Shown here: piece by piece, positions 17,811-27,380 of the stretch | How the letters are laid out: each line of letters starts with the position of its first letter | How positions within the stretch are numbered: the stretch's first letter is position 1 | Assembly: GCA_018303185.1 (NCBI GenBank) | Contig: JAGVYR010000033.1 | Span: 1 to 54,447 of the forward strand | Length of the DNA stretch: 54,447 nucleotides | Reading direction: 5' to 3' | Origin: Candidatus Woesearchaeota archaeon | GTDB lineage: Archaea > Nanobdellota > Nanobdellia > Woesearchaeales > GW2011-AR4 | The notes under the pieces: generated by a model | Told to the model about the DNA's origin: nothing | The model's database searches: none | Seen by the model: only the letters and a program-made list of their open reading frames with translations | Program-made: the position numbers and the translations under genes

Positions 17811-19208
17811 ATGGTAGATAATGGAATATCCCCTTATCCAGTCGCACAAGGGGCAGTGGGAAACGGTCTAGTGCTAAACAATGCAAGGCTCAGATACGAA
17901 ATTGTAGTTAAGTTGATAAAAGAGAGAGATCCCTTTTTCGGTGGAAAACTTCAGAATAACGGCGGCATAGAGGCTCTTTTAAAAGTTCTTGATCCAAATA
18001 AGCTGGGAGCTCAATCATGGAAGAGGCCTGATGGCAAAGGAGTGTTTTATCTTACTGGCACCTTGCCATATGAGCACATTGATGGCAATCAATGCGTAAG
18101 TGACGCCTCAATTTTATTATGGGGGGCTAATGAGAGGGAGAATCTAAGAGTGACAATCACTCCGGAGGATACTATTAGGACGAATGAAGGCAAATTTCCC
18201 CCAGATCGTATGCCTGTCGAAAGCCGTATGGATTTGCAGTTTTACTGTCCTTTACCGGATGATTATAAATCGAAGGGATTGAATCCGAGAGATTTTGCAG
18301 TAGGATTTGTGACTCATCGTGAAGGAAAGAAAGACCAGATTTTTAGGTATTATAGCGCTGCTTTGCGCATTTCCAATTTGCTGGGCGCCAGGTTGATTTA
18401 TTTTCCTGAGAACAGCGATGAAGTGAAGGAATACTTATCATTGGCAAGCAAGAGCAGTTTATCTTCCAAAGGGAAAGGCGGCATCGTGTTATCAGTGGCA
18501 AACACTTCGCCCGAAGGAATAAATGAGCTGATTGCCAACATTAGTGCTGGAAAAGCCCTGCCTGCGGGCTATGATATCGCTTCCGTCGTGGCGGCAATCA
18601 ACAGTGGACAGACGGCAATGCAAAATCCTGCACAAAGCGGGGCAATAAGCGCAATCCTCACAAAACCCCAACTTACATGGGCCGAGGCAATGAAGGATTT
18701 CAAGAAGCAGTATACATTTTTTGGGCAGCGCATTGACAGGGCAGTGAAATCAGCTACATCTGGGTCTGCAATTGAAACCATGCTTAATGGGGAAATATAT
18801 AGGGTCTTAAGATACAAAAAAAAATTTACAAGAGGAGTCCTTGCAGGAGAATGGACGCTAGAAATAATAGTTCAATATCGCCCCGACATGAGTGACGAAC
18901 ATCTAACCATCTATTCAAGAGCTTCAAAAGATGAAATCGAAAAAAATAATGCTCAGAATAGAGAAATAGTATTGACTATGGTTGTTGATTATGGCGGTAA
19001 GGCGCATAAACAAAATACATCGGCTCAAGCCAACGGTAAAGCGATTGCAGTAATAATGAGAATACCGGGCCAAAGAGAGTTTAATAAAGATGACTTAATG
19101 CATCAAATAATTGAGGAGTCTCTTTATGTTGTTGCGCAAGATCTAGGTGCGGATCCCAGCAGGGCAGGTGTGGGAACTGTAATCAACAAACTCAGGCAAA
19201 CCAAATGA
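17811..19208 (+). CDS. Hypothetical protein (465 aa), no recognisable domain
   Basis: Long ORF with TATA-like tttaaata upstream. Confidence 0.75.
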   Translation: MVDNGISPYPVAQGAVGNGLVLNNARLRYEIVVKLIKERDPFFGGKLQNNGGIEALLKVLDPNKLGAQSWKRPDGKGVFYLTGTLPYEHIDGNQCVSDASILLWGANERENLRVTITPEDTIRTNEGKFPPDRMPVESRMDLQFYCPLPDDYKSKGLNPRDFAVGFVTHREGKKDQIFRYYSAALRISNLLGARLIYFPENSDEVKEYLSLASKSSLSSKGKGGIVLSVANTSPEGINELIANISAGKALPAGYDIASVVAAINSGQTAMQNPAQSGAISAILTKPQLTWAEAMKDFKKQYTFFGQRIDRAVKSATSGSAIETMLNGEIYRVLRYKKKFTRGVLAGEWTLEIIVQYRPDMSDEHLTIYSRASKDEIEKNNAQNREIVLTMVVDYGGKAHKQNTSAQANGKAIAVIMRIPGQREFNKDDLMHQIIEESLYVVAQDLGADPSRAGVGTVINKLRQTK

Positions 19209-19331
19209 GATTAAATACGATTATGATCTTATTTTTAAGATGATATCAAACAATAAACTGCTATTGTAGCAGTGATTTAATATTGAAATTATCATACTTA
19301 ATTTAGGACACTTCGAACTCAAAGGATAAAC

Positions 19332-20051
19332 TCACTTCTCAAACCACTTCAGCGCCTCATTAAACTCTTTCCCGTCAATATCCTGCCACAATTTCTTTGA
19401 ATGGAATACTTTCGCATTCACAGAATCCCAAAGCAGGAGCGAAGTGTTCTTTCCCCGGTTATTGTTTATTATCAGCTCAGGCGGAATGAAATAAGACGAA
19501 TACAGATTCTCTTTCACTAAATCCTTGTCAATCAGCTCAGGGTCCATCTTTCCTGCCTTTACCTGCATGGCAATTATCTTGAATGCATCCAGCATCTCTT
19601 CCTGCCCGTCATAGTTTATGCAGAAATTCAAAAACATGCTGTCGTAGTCTTTTGTCCCGTCTATCGCATTTTTTATGGATTCAATCACTTTTCCGGGCAG
19701 ATGGTACCATTTCCCTAGGACAGATACCTTTACCTTGTTCTCATTCACAAGCTTGCTCCTCGGAAGGTGCTCAAAGAATGATGCGAGGGAATCAAGATAG
19801 GCATCATAGAACTCTCTGTTCAAGTCCACTTTTTCTGAAAGCGCATAAAAAGTCATTACAGGGATTTTCAGCTCTGCCTGCATTTCAACAAGCTCCTTGA
19901 CCCTTTCAAATGCCTTCTCATTCGCCTCTTTCAGCGACTTTTTATTTTCCAGAGCCCAGCTCTCTATGCCGTTCATGCTGAAAGCTGCATGCTTTGGCAA
20001 TTTTGAAAAAGACCTTTTGGCGGCTCCTGTTATCTTCTGGAGCATTTCCAT
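19332..20051 (-). CDS. Divergent undecaprenyl-diphosphate-synthase-like cis-prenyltransferase, catalytic motifs altered
   Basis: HAAFSMNGIESWALENKKSL...IPVMTFYALSEKV...KVSVLGKWYHLPGKV...LNFCINYDGQEEMLDAFKIIA...PPELIINNNRGKNTSLLLWDSVNAKVF follows the UppS motif order. Confidence 0.75.
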   Translation of the reverse strand: MEMLQKITGAAKRSFSKLPKHAAFSMNGIESWALENKKSLKEANEKAFERVKELVEMQAELKIPVMTFYALSEKVDLNREFYDAYLDSLASFFEHLPRSKLVNENKVKVSVLGKWYHLPGKVIESIKNAIDGTKDYDSMFLNFCINYDGQEEMLDAFKIIAMQVKAGKMDPELIDKDLVKENLYSSYFIPPELIINNNRGKNTSLLLWDSVNAKVFHSKKLWQDIDGKEFNEALKWFEK

Positions 20052-20118
20052 CCAACCACCCTTATTGACGTGCAAATGGTAAAGAACATTTATAAATGTT
20101 TTCCTTTTTTGCAAGGAA

Positions 20119-21021
20119 ATGGCAGCCTTGCTTTTCATACCCTACACACTTGCACTCTTGGCTTTAGGCTGGGCTTCATACACTGATTTCAAGACAAGGG
20201 AAGTGCCTGACTGGCTTAATTTCAGCCTTGTTGCTTCCGGAATCGGCATTAATCTTATTTTTTCGCTTGTTTTTCTTGATTTTTCTTATATTGCCAACAG
20301 CCTGCTGGGCTTTGGGCTGTTTTTTCTGTTAGGCATGCTGATGTTCTATACAGGCCAGTGGGGCGGCGGAGACAGCAAGATGCTGATGGGCTTGGGAGCG
20401 CTGCTGGGATTGGGGCTTTTCGACAAGCTGACATTTTCAGAAGTTGAATTATTTTCCTCCTTCCCTTTGTTTTTCAGCTTTTTCATAAACCTGCTTTTGG
20501 TCGGTGCTGTTTACGGGCTTGTGTGGAGCTTTTCCCTCGCATTTTTGAATTCAAAGTCTTTTTTGCAGGAGTTTAAAAGAATCAATAAAAGCAAGGATAT
20601 TATGTTGTGGAAAAAAATTATCATAGTTGCCCTGGCAATTGCTTTCGGACTTATATTTTTCATTCAGAATCCAGCAGTAAAAGTGCCTCTTGCCTCCGCA
20701 GCTCTCCTAGCAGCCATCACCTTTTACCTTGTGCTTTTCATAAAAGCGATTGAGCACTCCTGCATGCTCAGGAGGGTTGCCCCAAATGTTTTGACCGAAG
20801 GCGACTGGGTAGCTGAAGATGTCAAATACAGGGGGAAAGTAATTGCCTCTCCAAAAGATTTGGGAGTTTCCAAGGAGCAGATAAAAAAATTAAGCTTGCT
20901 TTACAGGCAGAAGAAAATCAAGATGGTTTTGATGAAAGTCGGAATCCCTTTCATTCCGTCATTCTTTCTTGCTTTTGTTGTTACTCTGGCTTACGGGAAT
21001 CTGATTTTGATGTTTGTTTAG
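20119..21021 (+). CDS. Archaeal prepilin peptidase (A24 family, FlaK/TadV-like)
   Basis: ASYTDFKTREVPDWLNF and GQWGGGDSKMLMGLGALLG (GxGD motif), multiple TM. Confidence 0.88.
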   Translation: MAALLFIPYTLALLALGWASYTDFKTREVPDWLNFSLVASGIGINLIFSLVFLDFSYIANSLLGFGLFFLLGMLMFYTGQWGGGDSKMLMGLGALLGLGLFDKLTFSEVELFSSFPLFFSFFINLLLVGAVYGLVWSFSLAFLNSKSFLQEFKRINKSKDIMLWKKIIIVALAIAFGLIFFIQNPAVKVPLASAALLAAITFYLVLFIKAIEHSCMLRRVAPNVLTEGDWVAEDVKYRGKVIASPKDLGVSKEQIKKLSLLYRQKKIKMVLMKVGIPFIPSFFLAFVVTLAYGNLILMFV

Positions 21022-21291
21022 TCAATGGTTTCCGCCCATTATGGTTATAAGTTCCCGCGGCGTAGCAGGTATCGGGCTTTTATCCATTTGGGCAATCCTA
21101 TCTAACAGTTCTCCGCACCTGTCCGGTATCCTGAAAAGTTCATCTACTCCTTCGTGCGTTGCAATCCGTCTGGGCTTAGCGGGCGCATATTTCCGGTATA
21201 TCTCTGAAACCCCTCTTTCAATCTCCATGACGGCAGGCAGAGCCGCTGAAACCATCATCAAGGCCAGCCCGAGAGACTCATAGACTTCCAT
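21022..21291 (-). CDS. Small hypothetical protein (89 aa)
   Basis: ORF preceded by SD-like GGGAGG on the minus strand; chosen over the overlapping + ORF 21014-21283. Confidence 0.55.
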   Translation of the reverse strand: MEVYESLGLALMMVSAALPAVMEIERGVSEIYRKYAPAKPRRIATHEGVDELFRIPDRCGELLDRIAQMDKSPIPATPRELITIMGGNH

Positions 21292-21362
21292 GTTCTTGGT
21301 TTCCTCCCACGGTTTTTAACCTTTTCTGAAAAATTTATAAACCCGCAGCGTAATTTGAAGCT

Positions 21363-21944
21363 ATGGCAGAAAAAAAGCCGCTTTATTCAGGCTGGTCCAA
21401 AATTTCATTGGTTGCGGCAATAGTCCTTTCCCTTGCAGTATGGCTTTTCTCCAGGCAGGAATTCTTCACTTCCGCATACTGGCTTTTCTGGCTTTACTTC
21501 CCGCTTATGATGCTGCACCATTTCGAGAAATTCACTTTATCGGACTTTAGAGGGTGGATAAACAAAGTTTGTTTCAAAAGCAATGATGCAAATTTTCCGT
21601 TAAAAGATGAAACAGCATTTTATTTTAACGTTGTTTTAGGTTATTTAATCCCTCTTGCTTTAATCCTATTGGCGCCTTATTCTATTGTATTCCCAACAAT
21701 AGCTGTAATGTACGCACTTAATCTTGCATGGTTCCATATCTCCTACACTGTCGGCGAGAGGGCATATTCTCCGGGATTTTTTACAAGCATCTTTCTGCTG
21801 CTGCCGTGGGCGCCAATCACTTTCTACCATTACGTTTCTAATGGTGAATTAGAAGTCTGGATGATTGGCATTGCCTTCATTCTGGGGTTGGCAATGCATT
21901 ATTCTCTTTTTTTCAGGATGAGATTGAGGCTGCAGGGAAAGTGA
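21363..21944 (+). CDS. HXXEE-family-like membrane protein
   Basis: YFPLMMLHHFEKFTLSDFRGW, multiple TM. Confidence 0.6.
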   Translation: MAEKKPLYSGWSKISLVAAIVLSLAVWLFSRQEFFTSAYWLFWLYFPLMMLHHFEKFTLSDFRGWINKVCFKSNDANFPLKDETAFYFNVVLGYLIPLALILLAPYSIVFPTIAVMYALNLAWFHISYTVGERAYSPGFFTSIFLLLPWAPITFYHYVSNGELEVWMIGIAFILGLAMHYSLFFRMRLRLQGK

Positions 21945-22000
21945 GAGTTCTTACAATATTTGAATCATGTGCCAATTACAAATTTAAATTTTTAAACTCT

Positions 22001-22687
22001 CTAAAAACCAGTTAAAAGTTTCTCTACCGCTTCAGGTAAATGTGGCATTTTGTCATCCATATACAACAGAATTTCCTTATCATAAAAGTTTTGTTCAAAA
22101 GCCTTCTTGAGTTCCGGATATGTTGAAATATCATCGCCCCATAGTTTCATTGTAGTATATGTAACAAGCTGCTCTTCAAAATTTACATAAGGGTTATGAC
22201 AGTTTTTGAAATATATGTCATCATACCCATTCAACTTCATCAAATTATTAAATTTTTTATTAAATTTACTTTGCTGGTATATAAAACAAAATAATCTTAA
22301 CCTCAATGGTATACTGGGATTTTTGTATAATCCAATGATTTCATTTATTTTAGGGATATCCTGTGGAAAAATTTTCCAACCATATCTGAAGTCAGGTCCA
22401 AGCCAATAATGAACAAACTCATGAGTTACAATTCTCAGTAAATAATCAAACTTACTCGTATTTGTTGGATTTATTTTGAGAGTCCATTTTCCATTATCTT
22501 CACAAAGGCCGCCAGCCTTTCCTGTAACAAAAGTATAACGTATCTTAAGTTTAGGGAGACTAAATCCAATATCAATATTTTTAATTTTTTGAAGAACAAT
22601 TTTCTTTGCTTTCAGTATTCTAAAGTAATGGATGGGGTACATAAATAGGTCAAAAACACTTACCTGTTCATTTGTATAGTCTTGCAT
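22001..22687 (-). CDS. Hypothetical protein with HExxH-type motif
   Basis: LRIVTHEFVHYWLGPDF (HEFVH) zincin-like motif. Confidence 0.6.
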   Translation of the reverse strand: MQDYTNEQVSVFDLFMYPIHYFRILKAKKIVLQKIKNIDIGFSLPKLKIRYTFVTGKAGGLCEDNGKWTLKINPTNTSKFDYLLRIVTHEFVHYWLGPDFRYGWKIFPQDIPKINEIIGLYKNPSIPLRLRLFCFIYQQSKFNKKFNNLMKLNGYDDIYFKNCHNPYVNFEEQLVTYTTMKLWGDDISTYPELKKAFEQNFYDKEILLYMDDKMPHLPEAVEKLLTGF

Positions 22688-22833
22688 AACGTAGCGAACA
22701 GAAACTAGTATTTAAACAGTAGTGAAGGCAAGTTAGAATAAGTATCAAATCATGTAGAATCTGCCTACTTCCCCTAAAACTCTCCACAGAAATCAAAATC
22801 CCAACAGCATATACTGCAGGAATTAAAACTGGG

Positions 22834-23373
22834 TTAAGGTATCTTCCTCAGCTGCTTGGTGAAATAATCGTCTTCCTCGTCAGCAGAAATGTAGTCGGGA
22901 GCATCAAGCTGCCTTACAGCCTTCTCCTTCTTCTCAGCCTCAAACGAGCCTATGTTCTTTGCCCCTTCTTTTAATTTCAATTCAACAGTGGACATTTCCT
23001 CCTCGTCAAGCTGCTTCGGCTGCCACTGCAGATTTATGCCGTCATTCTCATGCCTTGGAATGATGTTAACCATGAAATGCGCGACAGTTTGCCCTGCCGG
23101 AACCCCGTTAGCGATGAATATGTTGGTTCCCTGCGCCTTCAAAACATCAAATACAGCGGAGCTTATCTTGTTGGAGATGCTGAAGATTTTCGCAAGCACG
23201 GGGTCGGGAACCTGCTCTATTATGGGATAATGCTCCTTCGGGAAGACAAAGCAGTGGCCGGGATTTGCGCCATTGACATCAAGCACAGCAAGTATCTGTT
23301 CGTCCTCGTAAACCTTCTTTGAAGGTATCTTTCCCTCTATGATTCCGCACACCAAGCAGCCGGGCTTTGTCAT
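22834..23373 (-). CDS. HIT-superfamily protein with altered active site
   Basis: CGIIEGKIPSKKVYEDEQILAVLDVNGANPGHCFVFPKEHY...GQTVAHFMVNIIPRHENDG. Confidence 0.85.
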   Translation of the reverse strand: MTKPGCLVCGIIEGKIPSKKVYEDEQILAVLDVNGANPGHCFVFPKEHYPIIEQVPDPVLAKIFSISNKISSAVFDVLKAQGTNIFIANGVPAGQTVAHFMVNIIPRHENDGINLQWQPKQLDEEEMSTVELKLKEGAKNIGSFEAEKKEKAVRQLDAPDYISADEEDDYFTKQLRKIP

Positions 23374-24179
23374 TTTTTCGCCCCCAGGACGCGCGCGATA
23401 TCATCAAGGTCTATGCCGCCGCCTTCATTTCCAGCATTTTTTTCCGATTCACTTTTTTCTTCTGCTTTGTCTTTTGGAATGCCTTTGCCCTCTTCTCTGT
23501 TTTTTTTATTGTAGTCTTTTTCCGATGTTTTTTTTGGCTGCGGGCCCTTCCAATCTTTTTTCTCTGTTGTTCCATCCTTTCTCTCTATTGTTCTCTCCTT
23601 TGAAAAATCTTTATCCCCTGCCTTTTCCCTGAAATCAGCGATAACCTCTTTCTTCCCCCTTGGCTCCCTTTCAAACGTGCCTCCAAGGTGCATCGCTATC
23701 TTTTCGGCAATGCCGTCCATTTGCTCCTCTGTCATGGCTTTCTGCGGCAGCTCAAAATTCACCCCATCCTTGTCTTTTCTTGGAATTACATGTATCATGA
23801 AGTGCTGCGCTCTCTGGCCTGCTGCCACCCCATTCGCTACAATTATGTTTGTTCCCTGCACTTCAAGAGAGCGAAGCATCGCGTTTGAGAGCGCCTTTGC
23901 AGCCATGAACAAATGCCCTATCTCGTCTTCAGGGATTTGGGGCATTATGGCATAGTGCTCCTTCGGCATAAGCAAAACGTGCCCCGGATTTGCAGGGTTT
24001 ATGTCCAATACTGCAAGGCTTTTGTCATCCTCAAAGATTTTCCTTGACTGCACTTTCCCGGAAATAATATGGCAGAATATGCACTGCTGCTTTTGGAACT
24101 CTTTCAATTCTTCAGGAGACATGCTCTTGATTTTCTCCTGCAGCTCCTTTATCCTCTCTTCATCCATCTGTTCAGCCAT
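23370..24179 (-). CDS. HIT-superfamily protein with altered active site and charged C-terminal tail
   Basis: CIFCHIISGKVQSRKIFEDDKSLAVLDINPANPGHVLLMPKEHY...GQRAQHFMIHVIPRKDKDG. Confidence 0.87.
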   Translation of the reverse strand: MAEQMDEERIKELQEKIKSMSPEELKEFQKQQCIFCHIISGKVQSRKIFEDDKSLAVLDINPANPGHVLLMPKEHYAIMPQIPEDEIGHLFMAAKALSNAMLRSLEVQGTNIIVANGVAAGQRAQHFMIHVIPRKDKDGVNFELPQKAMTEEQMDGIAEKIAMHLGGTFEREPRGKKEVIADFREKAGDKDFSKERTIERKDGTTEKKDWKGPQPKKTSEKDYNKKNREEGKGIPKDKAEEKSESEKNAGNEGGGIDLDDIARVLGAKK

Positions 24180-25599
24180 TTTCTTTCGATGGTTTGATTT
24201 TTATCCTTTTTACCTTTATGCCGACAGCGCGGGCATCATCACTCCCCTGCTCATAGCCTGTGAAAGTTATCTTGTCAATGAACTTCCCTTCTCCGAAGTC
24301 AAATTCGGTTTTTCCATAGGCGCCTTCGGAGATGCCGCATTCAAGGCTTATTTCTCCTGTTTTTATTTCATTCCCTGCCTGCACAAGGCAGGCTCCCTTA
24401 TCGCGCCTGCAGCACCAGTCTATATCAATCTTTTCAACATTTCTGCTTACAGGAACTTCCACATTGGAATCTGCCAATTCCACGCAGTCAGGGCTGCTGC
24501 ATACGGGCTTGTCTATGTACAATGTTCCATCCCCTTTCTCAAGGACAATGCCATCATCTTCATGGCTTTGCGCATCTGCCTGCAGAGTATCGGGCCCTGG
24601 ATTAGGCTGCTGCTGTTCATTGGCATCGGAGAGACCGGCAGCCCCCGCAGGCAGCTCGCGCGCTATGCCTATGCCCTCTATTATCTCCTTGCAGTTCTCA
24701 GTAAGCTTCTTATCAAGCTTGTAATTAAGCTTTTCCTCTTCCCCAAGTTCGCTGAACTGCCACATGATTAATGGGTCATCACGGACAATCTGCGCTTCGC
24801 TTCCAAGATTTTCTGTAAGATAATCATTTAGGCTCGATACGCATTCTTTCGGGATATACTCGTAAAACCTGAAATTCTTTACGCCTTCCTGCTTCGGCTT
24901 TAAAATTATCTCCACCTTTGTTATTCCGGTATCAGGGCAGTATTGGTAGCGCCTGAACATATTCACTCTTGACAGGGTTTCCCTGAACCTGCCTGCTTCA
25001 GAACTAATGTCGCTTAAGCTGGCTGGAATGCCTGAATCCTTAAAGCTTTCAATAATGCCTGAAATATCCTCATCAGAGGGGTTTATTGGAATCTCGGTGC
25101 ATTCAATCTCGCTGCACCCCGGCACAACGGAAGTTTTTGCGCCCTTTCCCTCGATGAAAAGCTCCATGAACCCTGCCCTTGGGGCAATGCAGAGATGGTA
25201 GGGGTATTCAAGCTCAAGCGCCCCGGCATCAAAAGACCTCAGCACTTTCCCATTTTTTACAATGAGCACGCTGTCAGCTTTGCCGGCAACTGCATTTTCT
25301 ATAATCGGCTTTTCCCTGAACATGCCCGATGGCATGTCTTTTGCCAAATCAACAAAGAATATCTCGTCTGCGCTGCACGGCACATTGACTTTTTTCTTGG
25401 CAACTTCCCCAAACCTGATTTCCTTTCCCAGCTCAGACAGGTCAATCTGGAATTTGTCCATCTCTGTCCTGCACATCCTGTCTCTTACAGAGGTATAGGC
25501 TTTCCATGCAAATACCTGCGCCCCTATTATGACCATGGCAATTATAGCATACTTCACAACATCAGAGAGCTGCCCCTTTTTTAGCATAACATTTAGCAT
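24172..25599 (-). CDS. Membrane-anchored hypothetical protein with KKGQ N-terminal motif
   Basis: MLKKGQLSDVVKYAIIAMVIIGAQVFAWK N-terminal segment; overlaps the HIT gene downstream. Confidence 0.7.
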   Translation of the reverse strand: MLNVMLKKGQLSDVVKYAIIAMVIIGAQVFAWKAYTSVRDRMCRTEMDKFQIDLSELGKEIRFGEVAKKKVNVPCSADEIFFVDLAKDMPSGMFREKPIIENAVAGKADSVLIVKNGKVLRSFDAGALELEYPYHLCIAPRAGFMELFIEGKGAKTSVVPGCSEIECTEIPINPSDEDISGIIESFKDSGIPASLSDISSEAGRFRETLSRVNMFRRYQYCPDTGITKVEIILKPKQEGVKNFRFYEYIPKECVSSLNDYLTENLGSEAQIVRDDPLIMWQFSELGEEEKLNYKLDKKLTENCKEIIEGIGIARELPAGAAGLSDANEQQQPNPGPDTLQADAQSHEDDGIVLEKGDGTLYIDKPVCSSPDCVELADSNVEVPVSRNVEKIDIDWCCRRDKGACLVQAGNEIKTGEISLECGISEGAYGKTEFDFGEGKFIDKITFTGYEQGSDDARAVGIKVKRIKIKPSKENG

Positions 25600-25661
25600 A
25601 ACATTATCCTGAAAATGCCGCTTTATAATATTTTTGCATAAGTAAGCTTATTTTGTATTTT

Positions 25662-25868
25662 CCGCACGCCACCACTTCGGCGGCTGGACGGACTGCTCAT
25701 TGCATTCGCAGTCCTACGAAACACCCCGTAAGGGACTTCCCCCGTTTCGTCCAGCGCCGGCGTGGCGTGCGGCGAGGCTGGGGAAGCCCTTTGGGATGCC
25801 GAGCAGGATTTACGGAGTAAAACCGTCGCACCGCCATTGTCGGCGCTCAAGCCTGCTTTAGCAATCCC
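25662..25868. ncRNA. Large structured RNA candidate, unassigned
   Basis: Helix CCGCACGCCAC/GTGGCGTGCGG enclosing GCTGGACG/CGTCCAGC with hairpins GGACTGC/GCAGTCC and CGAAAC/GTTTCG; second domain GGGAT-GC-AGCAGG/CCTGCT-GC-ATCCC enclosing ACGG/CCGT and CGCC/GGCG hairpins. Confidence 0.65.
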
Positions 25869-25907
25869 CTATGAAAAGTATTAAATATCCCATAATACTG
25901 GAACATC

Positions 25908-27380
25908 TTGATGAAAAAAGAGGGCAGGCCGCCCTATCTCAGGTGGCTGGAAGAGTTCATATTATTCATAATTATAATCCTCAACATAATGGACTTCTTC
26001 TCAGTGCTTCCAGGGGACTTAGGCTACATAAAGAAAGTGCTCTCATGGACTGCTTTGGGCTACCTTTTCTACCATGCCAGCCTTACAAGGATTTTCTTCA
26101 ATGAAAGGCACCATTATGTGGATTTTTTCCTTATCATTTCTTATTTTTTGATGATATCAAAGAACATAGTTGCATCTTTCTCAGCAGAAAATACTTACCT
26201 TTTCAGGGAGATGCATGCTTTCCTTGCGGCAATAGGCCCTCAGCTGCAGTCAATGGCCTTTGTTCTCGGCTCTTCGCTTGTAATCTTATTGGCGCTTTAT
26301 TCCGCAATGGCCATAAATATACGCTCCCCCAGCATGATGCAGATATTCCATGAGCAAGGCCCTTCTCCCCACAATCCCCTGAAAATCCTGCTGAGATACA
26401 CTACGCTTTTCATATCCTTCTTCGGCTTTTTCCTCATAGTATTCAACCTTTCAATGGAGTGGCTTGCAATTGCGCTTGACGCACCTATACTGATGATAGC
26501 ATTATTCTTCTACATCTATCTCGCGATAGGCCATTACAGGAAATACCATCTTGAAAGCCTGCTGTACAAAATCGGGGAATTCACCGACGGGTTTTATGAG
26601 AGGTTCATATCGCTTTTCCATGAGAAAAGGACGCTTTTCATGGGGATTACGGGAATGCTTGTTCTCCACATCCTTACAGACATTGGCAATTTTATCATCC
26701 CCTACCTTTTCTTTTTCAGGGAAAGCCCTTATCTTGAGAGCCTCGGTGCAGGGCATGAGCCGCTCATCGGCATGATGCTTAGCCATATCTCCCAAATGCC
26801 TGCTCTTGACAAAATATCCCTTGTAGCAATATATGCCCTTAATGTCATAGGCATTGTCATGCTAATGCTCATTCCGGCTTTGCTGTGGTATGCAATGTTC
26901 ACAGGAAAAGAAATTAGGATTCCAAAGCTGGACATTGCATTTTTCTTTTCAGCGATGGCTGCCATGATTTTTGCCCCTGCCTTCAGGATATCAAAAATAG
27001 CAGGAAGCAGCCTAATCGGAGTTGACATACTCACGCAGCAGCCTTCAGTCTCTGCTTTCAGGGGATTTTTTGCCCTGGCATTTTTCTGCTTCACTGTTTT
27101 TTTGGCAGTGGTATTTTTGGAAGCAGGATATAAAAGGGCATTAACTATAGCGGGGCTTTTTTCCGGATTGGCATTCTTTGCATGGTACACAGCGCTTTTT
27201 TTCATAAGCACACTGAGCTATTACGCGAGCCTTATAGGCAGCCTCGCAGCAGCCTCAAGCTTCTACTTTGCAATGCTCTTTGGGATTTTCCTTAAAATTT
27301 CAATACTTTTTTATCTTGGTGCGTTCTTGCTCTTTGTGGATGAGCTCTTTGTCCAGAGGGCTTTCGGGAAGATACGCTGA
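25908..27380 (+). CDS. Polytopic membrane protein (490 aa), function unknown
   Basis: More than 10 hydrophobic segments; start within TATA-proximal region. Confidence 0.75.
   Translation: MMKKEGRPPYLRWLEEFILFIIIILNIMDFFSVLPGDLGYIKKVLSWTALGYLFYHASLTRIFFNERHHYVDFFLIISYFLMISKNIVASFSAENTYLFREMHAFLAAIGPQLQSMAFVLGSSLVILLALYSAMAINIRSPSMMQIFHEQGPSPHNPLKILLRYTTLFISFFGFFLIVFNLSMEWLAIALDAPILMIALFFYIYLAIGHYRKYHLESLLYKIGEFTDGFYERFISLFHEKRTLFMGITGMLVLHILTDIGNFIIPYLFFFRESPYLESLGAGHEPLIGMMLSHISQMPALDKISLVAIYALNVIGIVMLMLIPALLWYAMFTGKEIRIPKLDIAFFFSAMAAMIFAPAFRISKIAGSSLIGVDILTQQPSVSAFRGFFALAFFCFTVFLAVVFLEAGYKRALTIAGLFSGLAFFAWYTALFFISTLSYYASLIGSLAAASSFYFAMLFGIFLKISILFYLGAFLLFVDELFVQRAFGKIR

Noticed and set aside
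21014-21283. Plus-strand 89-aa ORF
   Set aside because: Overlaps minus ORF 21022-21291, which has an SD-like sequence and better start context.
25623-25850. 75-aa minus ORF within the structured region
   Set aside because: Sequence is dominated by nested inverted repeats; translation looks non-protein-like and better explained by RNA structure.
12029-25868. Confident assignment of the structured regions as RNase P or SRP RNA
   Set aside because: I could not find the hallmark conserved motifs by eye; needs Infernal.
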